Source: Enterococcus wangshanyuanii
GTDB lineage: Bacteria > Bacillota > Bacilli > Lactobacillales > Enterococcaceae
Assembly: GCF_002197645.1 (NCBI RefSeq)
Contig: NZ_CP021874.1
Span: 3,286,001 to 3,350,000, forward strand
Length of the DNA: 64,000 bases
Reading direction: 5' to 3'
Both the position numbers and the translations under genes were made by a program. Of this stretch, positions 35,193 to 44,301 are shown piece by piece. How positions within the stretch are numbered: position 1 is the first letter of the stretch; every line of letters starts with the position of its first letter. Below the pieces are notes generated by a model that was not told the origin of the DNA, ran no database searches, and saw only the letters and a program-made list of their open reading frames with translations.

Positions 35193-36524
35193 TTACGCTT
35201 GTGCTTCGATTTCTTCCAATGTTTCTTCTGTGATTGGTTGATTTGTTTCTTGAGCATAGTTGATTGCATCCATTTTTCTAGCGAATGGTAGGTAGATAAA
35301 GAATCCAACCGTTAAAACAAATGCTTGTAACAAGGCTGCTTGCCAACCGCCTACTAATAATCCAGAAATGATCGGAGGGGTTGTCCAAGGCACTTGAACG
35401 GCTGTAAATAATGGAACTAAACCTGTATATAAAGCAAAATACGTAATGATCGAAGAAACGACTGGTGTTAAAATAAATGGAATCGCCATGATAGGATTCA
35501 TTACGATCGGTGTGGCAAAAGTGATCGGTTCATTGATATTGAAGACTGCAGGTCCGATAGATAAACGACCTAATTGTTTAAATTGCGCTGATTTTGCAAA
35601 GAATACCATGTAAACCACTAAACCAAGGGTCATTCCAGCACCTGTAACAGTCAAAAATTGATCTAAAAATTGTTGGGTAACAATGTGACCACCGTTAGCA
35701 ACTGTCAATTCTTTTCCAGCGTTTAAAATATCTGTATTTTCTAATGAGTTTGCTTGTAAAATAGGTCCCATGATTCCACCAACGATCGTTGATCCGTGAA
35801 CGCCGAAGAACCAGAACAAAGGAACTAAGAAGCCAAGAACTAATGCGCCGCCTAATGAATCAGTAACTCCTTGAAGTGGAGATTGCAGTACTTCGTAAAT
35901 AAAATCAAAGAACGTTGTTTTAAAGACTTTGTCAAAGAAGATATAGACAAACATCGCACCAGTGATCAAAGCCGCAGCTGGGATCAAGGCTGTAAATGAG
36001 TTTGCTACGTTTTCTGGTACAGCTTCAGGTAATTTAATGCGGATATCATGACGTAAGAACCAGCTGTAGACCCAACCGACGATCAAACCAACGATGATCG
36101 CTGTGATCATCCCTTTACCAGCTGTCCAATCTTTATTGATAATGTTGCCGATCGTTACACCACTTTCTGCATCAGTGATTTCAGCAGACATGAATAAGAT
36201 AAACACAACAAGAGAAATCATCCCAGCAGGTAATCCCTCAAACCCTTCAGTTTTAACATAAGAATAAGCGATACCAATAACAGCGAAAACAGACATAATC
36301 GCAAAAGAAGCTCCATAAGCCTGATTGAAATAAACGACAAGACCACTTTCAGTGATCCAGTTAGCAACCGATTCGATCGGCAGATTTGCTAATAAAAGGA
36401 AAATCGAACCAACGATCGTAAACGGCATGGTATACAGCATCCCATTTCTTAGTGCTGTGATCGCTTTGGTATTCACAAATTTTAAAACTGGTGGTAGAAC
36501 TTTTTCATTGATCCATTCGTTCAT
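35193..36524 (-). CDS. PTS EIIC, lactose/cellobiose (CelB) family (second)
   Basis: A 443-residue permease of about ten helices. The family signature is in FNINEPITFATPIVMNPIMA. The C-terminal cytoplasmic tail is rich in glutamate. It carries a beta-glucoside in concert with EIIA/EIIB proteins that are not encoded here. AGGAGAGG ribosome site. GH1 follows on the same strand and an RpiR regulator precedes it, separated by a terminator. Confidence 0.88.
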   Translation of the reverse strand: MNEWINEKVLPPVLKFVNTKAITALRNGMLYTMPFTIVGSIFLLLANLPIESVANWITESGLVVYFNQAYGASFAIMSVFAVIGIAYSYVKTEGFEGLPAGMISLVVFILFMSAEITDAESGVTIGNIINKDWTAGKGMITAIIVGLIVGWVYSWFLRHDIRIKLPEAVPENVANSFTALIPAAALITGAMFVYIFFDKVFKTTFFDFIYEVLQSPLQGVTDSLGGALVLGFLVPLFWFFGVHGSTIVGGIMGPILQANSLENTDILNAGKELTVANGGHIVTQQFLDQFLTVTGAGMTLGLVVYMVFFAKSAQFKQLGRLSIGPAVFNINEPITFATPIVMNPIMAIPFILTPVVSSIITYFALYTGLVPLFTAVQVPWTTPPIISGLLVGGWQAALLQAFVLTVGFFIYLPFARKMDAINYAQETNQPITEETLEEIEAQA

Positions 36525-36615
36525 TAAAAACCTCTCCTTTGTTCTGAGTTTAGGTAAATAAAAATAAGTGCGTGTAGTGTATTCAAAAAAAGCGGCCGTC
36601 TTTTTTTAAGAAGAT

Positions 36616-36640
36616 TGAATACGTTTACATATCTACTATA
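36616..36640 (-). promoter_or_regulatory. cre-like site beside the -10 of the second EIIC promoter
   Basis: Reverse strand: TATAGT (36640-36635), five bases, then a cre-like word (forward TGAATACGTTTACA, 36616-36629, one mismatch to the consensus). The layout copies that of the first EIIC promoter, with CcpA bound at the start point. The -35 is unclear. A small A7/T7 hairpin around GGCC lies further downstream in the leader (36587-36609). Confidence 0.55.
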
Positions 36641-36703
36641 AGGGAGTTTTACTCTTTTTAAAATAGTTTTGCTGTTTTGAGAAACATGTTCCAGCTGAAA
36701 AAA

Positions 36704-36752
36704 CAAAAAAAGGGTCTAGAACAAAAACTATAAAACAGTTTTTGCCCAGACC
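36704..36752 (-). terminator. Terminator of the RpiR gene
   Basis: On the reverse strand GGTCTGGGCAAAAACT pairs with AGTTTTTGTTCTAGACC and is followed by CTTTTTTT. The adjoining word ATAAACGG also follows hairpins in the long intergenic repeats. Confidence 0.8.
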
Positions 36753-36805
36753 TTAATTCTTCATAAACGGTAGCAAACAATAGCTAAGCGACTGTGGATT
36801 CGTTT

Positions 36806-37576
36806 TTATGGTCGATTTTGAGAATTTCTTTCTGAAAATTCCTTACTTGCCTGATGAGCGAGCAGTTCAATTAAAGCAATAACAGGAATTTGAGTGGTAA
36901 TATTGATAAAAGGATCCGCGTATAATGATCGTTCGTCTGGCATATAATAGGAAATATTGTAGTCTGCTAAACGGGCGATCGTTGAATGCTCATCATTTGT
37001 GATACTCAAGACTTTTGCGCCCGAACGCTTGAAATCAGTCACCTGCTTGATCACTTCAGAAGTTTCTCCAGAAACTGAAAGAATGATGGCTAAGGTATTT
37101 TCGAATCCTCTTTGAGGAATAGGCGTGAAGGGATCATCGATACTATAGGCATTGATGCCCATATTCGCAAAATAACGGCTGCCGTAACTTCCTAAAATGC
37201 CGCTGGTTCCAATCCCTGAAAATACGACATGCCGATTTTCAGTAATCATGGTAATTGCTGGTTTTAACGTTTCATAATAGGTTTGTTGATTGATTCGTTT
37301 TAAAAAAGAATCAACATGAATCGTTGCAGTATAATATTGCTCGAAAGACTGGTGTTCTTTTTGTTCAGCTTCTTTTTTAAGTGCATATTTTAATTCTGAA
37401 AAGCCATCAAAGCCCATTTTTGAACAAAAGCGTAAAATAGTTGAAGTTGATACATGACAATCAGCAGATAATTGCCGGATCGTTAACGTAGGAATCGTTG
37501 TCATGTGCTCTAGCGTGTAATGATAGACCAGCATTTCCAGCTCATTTAGTGATTGAACTTTCTCCAGATCAAACAA
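36806..37576 (-). CDS. RpiR-family (MurR/RpiR) sugar-phosphate regulator
   Basis: About 256 residues. An N-terminal HTH_6 domain (LTIRQLSADCHVSTSTILRFCSKMGF is cut here to QLSADCHVSTSTILRFCSK) is followed by a SIS sugar-phosphate-binding domain (about residues 110-245, FSGIGTSGILG). The start is TTG 37576, seven bases after GGAGG. The upstream TTG at 37597 would include the ribosome site. It most likely controls the EIIC-GH1 unit next to it in response to the imported sugar phosphate. Confidence 0.85.
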   Translation of the reverse strand: MFDLEKVQSLNELEMLVYHYTLEHMTTIPTLTIRQLSADCHVSTSTILRFCSKMGFDGFSELKYALKKEAEQKEHQSFEQYYTATIHVDSFLKRINQQTYYETLKPAITMITENRHVVFSGIGTSGILGSYGSRYFANMGINAYSIDDPFTPIPQRGFENTLAIILSVSGETSEVIKQVTDFKRSGAKVLSITNDEHSTIARLADYNISYYMPDERSLYADPFINITTQIPVIALIELLAHQASKEFSERNSQNRP

Positions 37577-37719
37577 AAGAATTCCTCCTATATGCAAGTT
37601 AGTTGTTTTAGAATAAATAAAGAGAAACGCTTACTTTAATATTGTACAGGAAAGTGAGTATTTTCGCTTGTTTATCTAATCAAAAATAAAAGAAAAGTTA
37701 GTTTATTTGGAATAGATGA

Positions 37720-37747
37720 TTGAATAACGGCTATTAAGAGGTATAAT
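37720..37747 (+). promoter_or_regulatory. Promoter of the acyltransferase gene
   Basis: TTGAAT (37720-37725), 16 bases, TATAAT (37742-37747). The 204-base divergent gap to rpiR holds nothing else that I can identify. Confidence 0.65.
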
Positions 37748-37780
37748 GTTGATGAATGCGTTTTTGTGGGAGTGTGTTGT

Positions 37781-38851
37781 ATGGATTTACTTTTGTTATT
37801 ATTTTTGATTTTTTTCTTTTTCAACTTGTCATCGAATCCTACGAGTAAGGATCAGACATTATCCGTTCAAACGACGAGTTATCTGCAATGTGTATTGGTA
37901 TTTATCATCATGCTTCATCATATTTCTCAAGTAACAGCAGGAGCACCAGGCTCACTTTTGTCTAATGGTTTATCCGTTGCGGGGCGTTTGGCTGTTTCCG
38001 TCTTCTTTTTTATTTCTGGGTACGGGCTTTTTAAGCAATACTTAGTGAAAAAAGAAAGTTATTTGAAAAATTTTCTTCAAAAGAGATTAGGACCATTGCT
38101 GTTTTCGTATGCTTTTGCCATGCTCATCTATTTTATTTATCGGAGGATCACTGGGGGATTGGGTGTTAAAGATGCGATCAAATCATTAGTCAACGGCAGT
38201 CCATTCGTGAGTAATAGCTGGTATGTTATAGCGATTATTTTTTTCTATCTATTATTTTATTTATCTGGAAAACTTTCTCGGAACAAATCAATGTTCATCG
38301 TATTTTTATTTATAGGGACAGCACTTTTCTTTGGTATTACAAGCTACATCGGTTATGGGGAATGGTGGTATAATGCTGTGTTTACATTTCCGGTAGGTGC
38401 GTTGTGGGCGTCTCAAGAAAAAAGAATCGTAGCAGTCGTAGGGGCTAAATACAGAATATATTGTGCAGCGATTGCATTGCTGTTCAGCTTTTTCTTTTAT
38501 TTGGATGAAATTCAACCGTTGATCTATTTTAGAGAGCTTGCATGTATTTTATTTGCCGTTTTAGTGATTGCACTTAGTTATAAATACTGGGTGAATGCTC
38601 CCTTCTTTTCTATGATGAAAAAGATGTCCTTTGAGCTTTACCTTTATCATGGGCTGATGATATCAGCTTTAAAAACACAAGCATGGCTTGTTGAAAAACG
38701 CTTTCTGTATGGCCTATTGGTCGTACTGTTCACAGTCGTTATTTCTTATTTAGTTAGGATCGTTACAAATTATCTAATGAAACGCTTTGCGGCAATAGGT
38801 GAAAGAACATATGGTACGTTAAATGCCGAAATCGAAAATAACCAATCCTAG
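37781..38851 (+). CDS. Acyltransferase-3 family membrane protein
   Basis: About 356 residues with some ten membrane helices. The N-terminal catalytic region has a histidine pair (VFIIMLHHISQ) and the arginine-containing loop GRLAVSVFFFISGYGLFKQY cut here to VSVFFFISGYGLF. The family transfers acetyl or succinyl groups to cell-surface glycans or lipids. The start is ATG 37781 after GGGAG. It is a single gene with its own promoter and terminator; the acceptor is unknown. Confidence 0.8.
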   Translation: MDLLLLLFLIFFFFNLSSNPTSKDQTLSVQTTSYLQCVLVFIIMLHHISQVTAGAPGSLLSNGLSVAGRLAVSVFFFISGYGLFKQYLVKKESYLKNFLQKRLGPLLFSYAFAMLIYFIYRRITGGLGVKDAIKSLVNGSPFVSNSWYVIAIIFFYLLFYLSGKLSRNKSMFIVFLFIGTALFFGITSYIGYGEWWYNAVFTFPVGALWASQEKRIVAVVGAKYRIYCAAIALLFSFFFYLDEIQPLIYFRELACILFAVLVIALSYKYWVNAPFFSMMKKMSFELYLYHGLMISALKTQAWLVEKRFLYGLLVVLFTVVISYLVRIVTNYLMKRFAAIGERTYGTLNAEIENNQS

Positions 38852-38875
38852 AGTCATTTAGGATTGGTTATTTTT
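38836..38875. terminator. Bidirectional terminator
   Basis: AAATAACCAATCCTA and TAGGATTGGTTATTT form a perfect 15-base stem followed by TTTTT. The acyltransferase stop codon lies inside the left arm. Confidence 0.92.
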
Positions 38876-38880
38876 GTCCA

Positions 38881-40386
38881 TTAATCTAATGTATACACTT
38901 CCCGTTTCAACTGGAAATTTTTATACAGCAGATAGGCAATCAGTGTAAATAATAAAGGACCGATCAATAAAGAAGCGCTTTTCATCACTTCTCCTTGAGA
39001 AAGTGGCTGATATAATTGAAAACCAATCGCTAAGGTGATGCTGGAAATGACACTATAGCTAATCACCTGACTCATTTTATTAGATTGAATAAAACTTATC
39101 GGCTGACTAGCTGCTAGCTGTTTCTTTTTGAATGTAGGATAAGCAAGAGCAACTAGTAGATATGGGATCGCTCTTGAAATATTGGTCATTAAGGTTAGCT
39201 GATTGTATAAAGCGACCACATAATGACTACCGAAACTGATACCCAAAATAAATAAGCTGATCAAGATTCCTTGAACAAGTAATGCATTTGTCGGCATATC
39301 GTATCTGTTTTTTTGTTTGAGCCAAGGATGCCAATAATGATTTGGTGTTCCCTCAACGAGTGTTCGAATTGGGAGATAAGAGATTGTTGAAAGTAAACTA
39401 ATATAAGAAAATAGCAAGGTCAAGGCAGTAAAACGGGTGAATAGTTGTGCTAAAAGTTGACGATACACATGATTTAAAGAAAGTGTTTTTCCGATAGAGT
39501 AGCCAAGATTTTCCATCAGTTCATACATAAGATTGCCTAAATGAATCGTGTTATTTGCTTTTAAGTGAGCTAAATTATTTCCGCCACTCCATAATAAAAT
39601 TCCTAAAAAATAACAAAGTACGACAAGGACACTACTTGAAATCAATAACCGTGGGAACCGATTTTTTTGTGCACCAGTCTTATCCACTAAACTGGCAATA
39701 GTATCCAATCCTCCGAAAGCAGTGATAGCAAAAATCAAAAAGGATAATTGTTCCATTAATGATTGCTTAGAAGCAGGATCGTGATTTCCACTAGTGAAAC
39801 TTGCAGAAAGGTTGGGCAAAATAGCCGAACTGTTTGTGAACCATAACCATAAATTTCCACTAAGACTGATGACTACTAATAGGCTCATCATGACTCCGCT
39901 CAAATATAAAATAGAAGCGATCCCTTTAAAGCCGCGACTGATAAAATAAAAAGTCACACTAACGGCGATCAAGGACAATAGTCCAATCAAAACAGAGGAG
40001 GAGATAAATGGTAGCGGGATGTCTTTTTTCGTTAAATCGGACCCAAATAACAAGATAGATAAAGGAATCCAAAGTTTCATAAATAAACTGATCATCCAGA
40101 TGAAATAGCTGCAGTACCACAAAAAAGAGGCAATAAAAGCAACCTTTTCTGACAGATGTCCAGCTAACCACTGATACAAACCGCCAATATGATTTTTATA
40201 TACACCAGTAAATTCTGATATAATGATGGCGTAAGGAATAAAATAAAAAAGTGCAGCACCGATAAAAAAAGGAACAGCTTTGATTCCCATCAAGAAAAAT
40301 GCAGTAGTCAAGCTGGAAAAAGAAAAGACAGTCATTGTGATGATCATGATTAAACGTTTAGGACTAAATGCAGTAGTAGTTTTCAT
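38881..40386 (-). CDS. APC-superfamily amino-acid permease (YjeM-like)
   Basis: A 501-residue transporter with 12 or more membrane helices. The opening TVFSFSSLTTAFFLMGIKAV and the segment GVYKNHIGGLYQWLAG place it in the glutamate/GABA antiporter-like YjeM group of the APC superfamily. The substrate is unknown. It is divergent from the nreABC-like operon, so the 98-base gap (40387-40484) holds both promoters. No functional link to nitrite metabolism is evident. Confidence 0.8.
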   Translation of the reverse strand: MKTTTAFSPKRLIMIITMTVFSFSSLTTAFFLMGIKAVPFFIGAALFYFIPYAIIISEFTGVYKNHIGGLYQWLAGHLSEKVAFIASFLWYCSYFIWMISLFMKLWIPLSILLFGSDLTKKDIPLPFISSSVLIGLLSLIAVSVTFYFISRGFKGIASILYLSGVMMSLLVVISLSGNLWLWFTNSSAILPNLSASFTSGNHDPASKQSLMEQLSFLIFAITAFGGLDTIASLVDKTGAQKNRFPRLLISSSVLVVLCYFLGILLWSGGNNLAHLKANNTIHLGNLMYELMENLGYSIGKTLSLNHVYRQLLAQLFTRFTALTLLFSYISLLSTISYLPIRTLVEGTPNHYWHPWLKQKNRYDMPTNALLVQGILISLFILGISFGSHYVVALYNQLTLMTNISRAIPYLLVALAYPTFKKKQLAASQPISFIQSNKMSQVISYSVISSITLAIGFQLYQPLSQGEVMKSASLLIGPLLFTLIAYLLYKNFQLKREVYTLD

Positions 40387-40484
40387 AAAAAAATCCTTTT
40401 GATAGTTGATATAGGCTTAAGGATAAGAGAATGTGAGAATGAATACAAGCTTTTTATTAAAAATTAGGGAATAGGAGTATGAAG

Positions 40485-40913
40485 ATGATAGAGCCGATTC
40501 AACAAAAAATCGATCAAATCAAAGAAGAACTTCATGTTGATTTTGCGGCGCTAGCGCTGTCCACGATCAGTGACAGAACCAGTATACGAGTAATCCGTTG
40601 GAAATATGTGTCTGGCAATATGAATCAACACTATGAGCGGATTCGGTTACAAGTAGGCAAAGGGATTGGCGGAATCGTCTGGCGAACAGGTCGAAGCTAT
40701 CAGGCAACCAATTTACAGAAAAAGCCTGAACAACTGGTCGAACTGCCGATCACTCGAATGGAAAAACTGGAAACGGTATTGGCTTATCCTGTTCTGAACA
40801 CAGGAGAGGTCAAAGGTGTGTTGCTTGTCGGCTATCGTGAGGTAAGAGACGTTTCAAGTGAATTGATGACCGCTGCACAAGACAAAGCAAATGAGCTGGA
40901 GGCTTATTTATAG
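40485..40913 (+). CDS. nreA: NreA-like GAF-domain nitrate receptor
   Basis: About 142 residues forming one GAF domain, with the GKGIGGIVWRTGRSYQATNL core seen in NreA of staphylococci. NreA binds nitrate and restrains the NreB kinase. The start is taken at ATG 40485; the ATG at 40479 almost touches GGAG. A half NreC word TAGGGA (40465-40470) lies just before the gene. The nreB-like gene follows after nine bases. Assignment rests on domain, order and context. Confidence 0.8.
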   Translation: MIEPIQQKIDQIKEELHVDFAALALSTISDRTSIRVIRWKYVSGNMNQHYERIRLQVGKGIGGIVWRTGRSYQATNLQKKPEQLVELPITRMEKLETVLAYPVLNTGEVKGVLLVGYREVRDVSSELMTAAQDKANELEAYL

Positions 40914-40922
40914 GGGATAAAT

Positions 40923-41942
40923 ATGGAAAAAAGAGGATTAGAAAAAATTTTTGAGGTTGTAAGTGATGCGTTGTTTTTACTCGAAGGGGATCGATGTATC
41001 AAACAAAATAAAGCGGCAGATGAGTTGAGTGATGAATATCCAATTCATTTACAAAAGATTTTAGAAATTGCCAAAGGTGACGGCTGCATGTTGCATTCAA
41101 CATTGGAGAAATGTCTGGACTGCGAGGTCAGAGCAGACTGGGATCAAGGATCTTTTCCAATTATATTGGAAACCTCAGCCGGCCATCAGGAACAATTTAG
41201 CGGTAGCTTTAGCCAGGTAGATGAAAAAATATCTTTGCTGAGTATTCGTCGTATCGCAGTTGAAGATCGCCTGCAGCAGATGATTCAAAATAAACGCTTG
41301 ATCGAGTATGTCAATCAAGCACATGAAAACGAGCGCCGGGCATTATCTCAAGAACTCCATGATGGATTGGCGCAAAGTATCTACAGTCTGATGCTGGAGA
41401 CACGTCAATTGAAATGGGTAGATCGATCTGAATGCCTTATGGATCGACTGCAAAAAATCGACGAAGATTTTGTGTTGCTGCTTAGTGAAGTCAAACAGCT
41501 TGCAGTCGATTTACGCCCAGCAGCTTTAGACGATTTAGGACTGATACCAGCAATTGAAGCATTACTTCATCGTTATAAGGAAACGACAGGAATGGATATC
41601 CATTTTATTCCTGTTGTACCCAACAAAAGATTTGCAGATAGTTTAGAAACGATCACTTATCGTGTATTGCAGGAGAGTGTGATGAATAGTGTGAAGTATG
41701 CTGATGTCGATGAATTGTGGGTAACATTAAGTGAACGGGATCATCATTTAATGCTGACTGTACGAGATCACGGGAAAGGTTTTGACCCTTTTTCAGTCAA
41801 CAAAAATAGTCAGGGACTGGGACTTTTACATATGCAGGAAAGAGCTGAATCGATCGGTGGACGCTTAGAAATACAATCTGAAAAAGGTGAAGGAACCACG
41901 ATCATTCTACGTTTGCCGATTAGACTGGGGGAAAAAATATGA
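40923..41942 (+). CDS. nreB: NreB-like oxygen-sensing histidine kinase with altered cysteine set
   Basis: A 339-residue cytoplasmic kinase. An N-terminal PAS-like sensor region (1-110) contains C25, C55, C64 and C67. A HisKA_3 domain has the phospho-histidine H146 in ALSQELHDGLAQ, and a HATPase domain (about 240-335) has GLGLLHMQERAESIGG. NreB of Staphylococcus senses oxygen through an iron-sulfur cluster bound by CX2C-X11-CX2C. Here only the second CX2C pair is conserved (C64/C67); the first pair is not, so the cluster may use C25 and C55. It should phosphorylate the NreC-like regulator, whose gene overlaps by four bases. Confidence 0.82.
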   Translation: MEKRGLEKIFEVVSDALFLLEGDRCIKQNKAADELSDEYPIHLQKILEIAKGDGCMLHSTLEKCLDCEVRADWDQGSFPIILETSAGHQEQFSGSFSQVDEKISLLSIRRIAVEDRLQQMIQNKRLIEYVNQAHENERRALSQELHDGLAQSIYSLMLETRQLKWVDRSECLMDRLQKIDEDFVLLLSEVKQLAVDLRPAALDDLGLIPAIEALLHRYKETTGMDIHFIPVVPNKRFADSLETITYRVLQESVMNSVKYADVDELWVTLSERDHHLMLTVRDHGKGFDPFSVNKNSQGLGLLHMQERAESIGGRLEIQSEKGEGTTIILRLPIRLGEKI

Positions 41943-42586
41943 ATATTATCATAGCAGATGATCATGCGGTCGTGCGCAGTGGGTTACGCTTGTTGCTGGA
42001 AAATCAAGAAAATTGGACAGTAGTTGGTGACGCCGCGGATGGAACAGAAGCGTTTATGTTATTGGAAAAATATTCTGTAGATGTCGTTTTGATGGATTTG
42101 CGGATGCCTCCTGGTGAAAATGGTCTGCAAACAACTCGTCGAATCAAAGAACATTTTCCTGAAGTCAAAACGATTATTTTGAGTATGCATGATGAAGAAG
42201 AATATGTACGTAAAGCGTTAGAATATGGAGCGGAAGGGTACATTTTAAAAAGTTCCTCGGACACGGTTTTACTGGAAGCCATCGAACAAGTAGCAACAGG
42301 CAGTGTCACGATCGACCCATTTTTTGGTCCTTATTGTACAGAACTTTGGAACAATGAACGAACAACGATCGAAAAGGATAATAAATATGAGCGTCTTTCA
42401 AAACGAGAACGGGAAGTTTTGCCATTGGTAGCTTTGGGCTATAGTAACAAGGAAATCGCAGAGCGTCTCTTTATTTCAGTTAAAACAGTCGAAGTCCATA
42501 AATCTCATTTGATGAAGAAATTAGAATTTGAAACATTTACTGAATTGTTGCAATATAGTATGAAACATCAATTAATCGACTTATGA
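41939..42586 (+). CDS. nreC: NreC-like NarL-family response regulator
   Basis: A 215-residue regulator. The receiver domain has D7-D8 and phospho-acceptor D53 (VVLMDLRMPPGENG); the LuxR-type HTH domain is at the C-terminus (YERLSKREREVLPLVALGYS, SVKTVEVHKSHLMKKL). In staphylococci NreC activates nitrate and nitrite reductase operons under low oxygen at TAGGGN4CCCTA sites; a close match lies before nirB. Coupled to nreB by ATGA, and followed ten bases later by the siroheme gene cbiX. Confidence 0.85.
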   Translation: MNIIIADDHAVVRSGLRLLLENQENWTVVGDAADGTEAFMLLEKYSVDVVLMDLRMPPGENGLQTTRRIKEHFPEVKTIILSMHDEEEYVRKALEYGAEGYILKSSSDTVLLEAIEQVATGSVTIDPFFGPYCTELWNNERTTIEKDNKYERLSKREREVLPLVALGYSNKEIAERLFISVKTVEVHKSHLMKKLEFETFTELLQYSMKHQLIDL

Positions 42587-42595
42587 GGTGAGAAA

Positions 42596-43333
42596 ATGAT
42601 AGGAATTCTTTATGTCTTTCACGGCAGTCAAAAAAATGAAAAAAATCAAGCCGCGAGGGTGTTTATTCAACAGCTCCAAGAAAGAATACCAACAACTATT
42701 CTACAAAAAACAGCTTTTTTAGAAAATCATTCGGATACGATTGCAGGCACAGCTAAGAAAATGATCGAATCAGGTGTTGAAAAAATAATCGTTGTCCCAG
42801 TTCTATTATTTGCTGCTAAACATGCTTTAGTCGATATTCCAGCTGAGCTTGAACCAGTTAAAAAGGCTTATCCAACAGTTCAATTTTTTCAAACAGAGAC
42901 ATTTGGTAGTAAAAAAGGTAGCCGAGCAGTTTTGCTCGAGCGCTTTAAGAAAGTTTCTGACGAATATCAGGAAGACCGATTGACTGGCTTTTTAGTGGCT
43001 CATGGCACAAAGCAAACAGAGGAACCGCAACAAACCTTGGTTGAAATTGCTTCAGAAATCGAACGACAAGTTGGTTATCCAGTAACAGCGGTCAGTTTAA
43101 AAGGCCAAGAAAATTATTTAGAAATCATCGGTGAGCAACTGGACCAAAAACGTAAACCAGTGATCGTTCCTTTCTTTTTATTCGATGGGCATTTGATCAC
43201 GGTCATGAAAAGTAAACTAGCGGAAGCGTTTCCGATAACTAGCTTTATCATTACACCAACGCTAGAATTTGATTCGCGAATTTTGACGGATTTAGAAGGT
43301 ATTGTTAAAGAGGCATTATCATGTATCCAATAA
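42596..43333 (+). CDS. sirB: Sirohydrochlorin chelatase (SirB/CbiX family)
   Basis: A 245-residue class II chelatase. It has two repeated CbiX halves: YVFHGSQKNEKN at the start and FLVAHGTKQTEEPQ in the middle, each with the metal-coordinating histidine, plus VPFFLFDGHLI. It inserts ferrous iron into sirohydrochlorin to form siroheme, the cofactor of NirB. Its end overlaps the sirC gene by 13 bases, and both follow the nreABC genes on the same strand, so cofactor synthesis is probably made with the regulator transcript. Cobalt use for B12 is unlikely because no cobalamin genes are near. Confidence 0.82.
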   Translation: MIGILYVFHGSQKNEKNQAARVFIQQLQERIPTTILQKTAFLENHSDTIAGTAKKMIESGVEKIIVVPVLLFAAKHALVDIPAELEPVKKAYPTVQFFQTETFGSKKGSRAVLLERFKKVSDEYQEDRLTGFLVAHGTKQTEEPQQTLVEIASEIERQVGYPVTAVSLKGQENYLEIIGEQLDQKRKPVIVPFFLFDGHLITVMKSKLAEAFPITSFIITPTLEFDSRILTDLEGIVKEALSCIQ

Positions 43334-43761
43334 TGCTCGATTTGACTGAAAAAAAAATTGTGATCATTGGTGGCGGAAACATTGCATTAAGAAAAACGAA
43401 AGCAATTATAAAAGCAGGCGGGAAGGTTACGATCGTTGCACCAGCAATTTTACCAGAATTTTTTGAGCTGAGTGCTGTTCAGTGGATTGAATCAACGTAT
43501 GAAAGTAAATATATCAAAACGGCACATTTGATTTTTGCCTGTACAGATTCTTTATCTGTCAATCAACAAGTAGTGAAAGATACAGCTGAATGGCAGTGGA
43601 TCAATGATTGCAGCCAAAAAGAAAATAGCAACTTTTATAATATGAGTACGATCGAACAAGAAGATTCCTTGATTGCTCTTTCTTCTTACGGAAAGGATCC
43701 TGCTAAACTAAAAGAGCAGCGAAAAAAATTAGAGACTCTGCTGAATCACACAATTAATTAG
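43321..43761 (+). CDS. sirC: Precorrin-2 dehydrogenase (SirC)
   Basis: A 146-residue NAD-dependent dehydrogenase with GGGNIALRKTKAIIKAGGKVT (written as GGGNIALRKTKAI here) and a YNMSTIEQEDSLIALSSYGKDP tail typical of SirC/Met8/CysG-N proteins. It oxidises precorrin-2 to sirohydrochlorin. It is shorter than the full CysG dehydrogenase-ferrochelatase, consistent with a separate chelatase (SirB). It ends at a terminator before the convergent small membrane protein gene. Confidence 0.85.
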   Translation: MYPIMLDLTEKKIVIIGGGNIALRKTKAIIKAGGKVTIVAPAILPEFFELSAVQWIESTYESKYIKTAHLIFACTDSLSVNQQVVKDTAEWQWINDCSQKENSNFYNMSTIEQEDSLIALSSYGKDPAKLKEQRKKLETLLNHTIN

Positions 43762-43769
43762 AATCAAGT

Positions 43770-43818
43770 AAAAAACGACCATGAACTATTTGATGATAGA
43801 ACATGGTTGTCTTTTTTA
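43770..43818 (+). terminator. Terminator of the nreABC-sirBC operon
   Basis: AAAACGACCATG pairs with CATGGTTGTCTTTT (one mismatch) and runs into TTTTTT. Confidence 0.82.
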
Positions 43819-44289
43819 TAGATAGGATTTAATAATTTTTTCAAAATCTCTGTTGATAAGTTTGTTAAAAGCAATATTGATAAAAATTTCTTGCCCATTA
43901 TTCAAAAGCAAGACAGGATAATAACTGGTTATAGGGTTCTTATGGGTATTTAATTCTTTATAAGCAATTTCTTTGATGTCTTCCTTTTTTATAACTATCT
44001 GTTTTTTCACAGTCAATAAAATCGCATGTTCATGAATAGCGATGTGGTCTGATCTTTTGAATATAAGGAAAAATAGCCCGATCAAAATAAACATAAGCCC
44101 AATAATATAGCCGAAAATTTTGGCATATATAACGTTAGCTCCGATAGCAATTGCAATTCCTAAAATAGTGAAAACCAGCCCATTTTTTAAACTGTCTGTT
44201 CTAGATTTATATAATAAATTTCTCCATTTGTTCATTCTTTCACTCTTTTTTCTTAGTATACCATAAAGCTTTTCTTTGGAGAGCGGCAT
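43816..44289 (-). CDS. Hypothetical membrane protein, PH-like
   Basis: A 157-residue protein with two membrane helices (LVFTILGIAIAIGANVIY and IIGLMFILIGLFFLIF) and a C-terminal beta-rich part (IVIKKEDIKEIAYKELNTHK) resembling bacterial PH domains. Its strand is opposite to the nitrite genes on both sides, so it may be unrelated. Function unknown. The start ATG at 44289 lies close to GGAGAG only on the other strand, so expression is uncertain. Confidence 0.6.
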   Translation of the reverse strand: MPLSKEKLYGILRKKSERMNKWRNLLYKSRTDSLKNGLVFTILGIAIAIGANVIYAKIFGYIIGLMFILIGLFFLIFKRSDHIAIHEHAILLTVKKQIVIKKEDIKEIAYKELNTHKNPITSYYPVLLLNNGQEIFINIAFNKLINRDFEKIIKSYL

Positions 44290-44301
44290 GCGGGTAGTTA
44301 A

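Noticed and set aside
38881..40386. Nitrate/nitrite transporter beside nreA
   Set aside because: Motifs are those of amino-acid permeases (YjeM group), and its strand is opposite to the nitrite genes.
42596..43333. Cobalt chelatase for vitamin B12
   Set aside because: No cobalamin biosynthesis genes are near; the gene lies with SirC, CobA and nitrite reductase, which fits siroheme.
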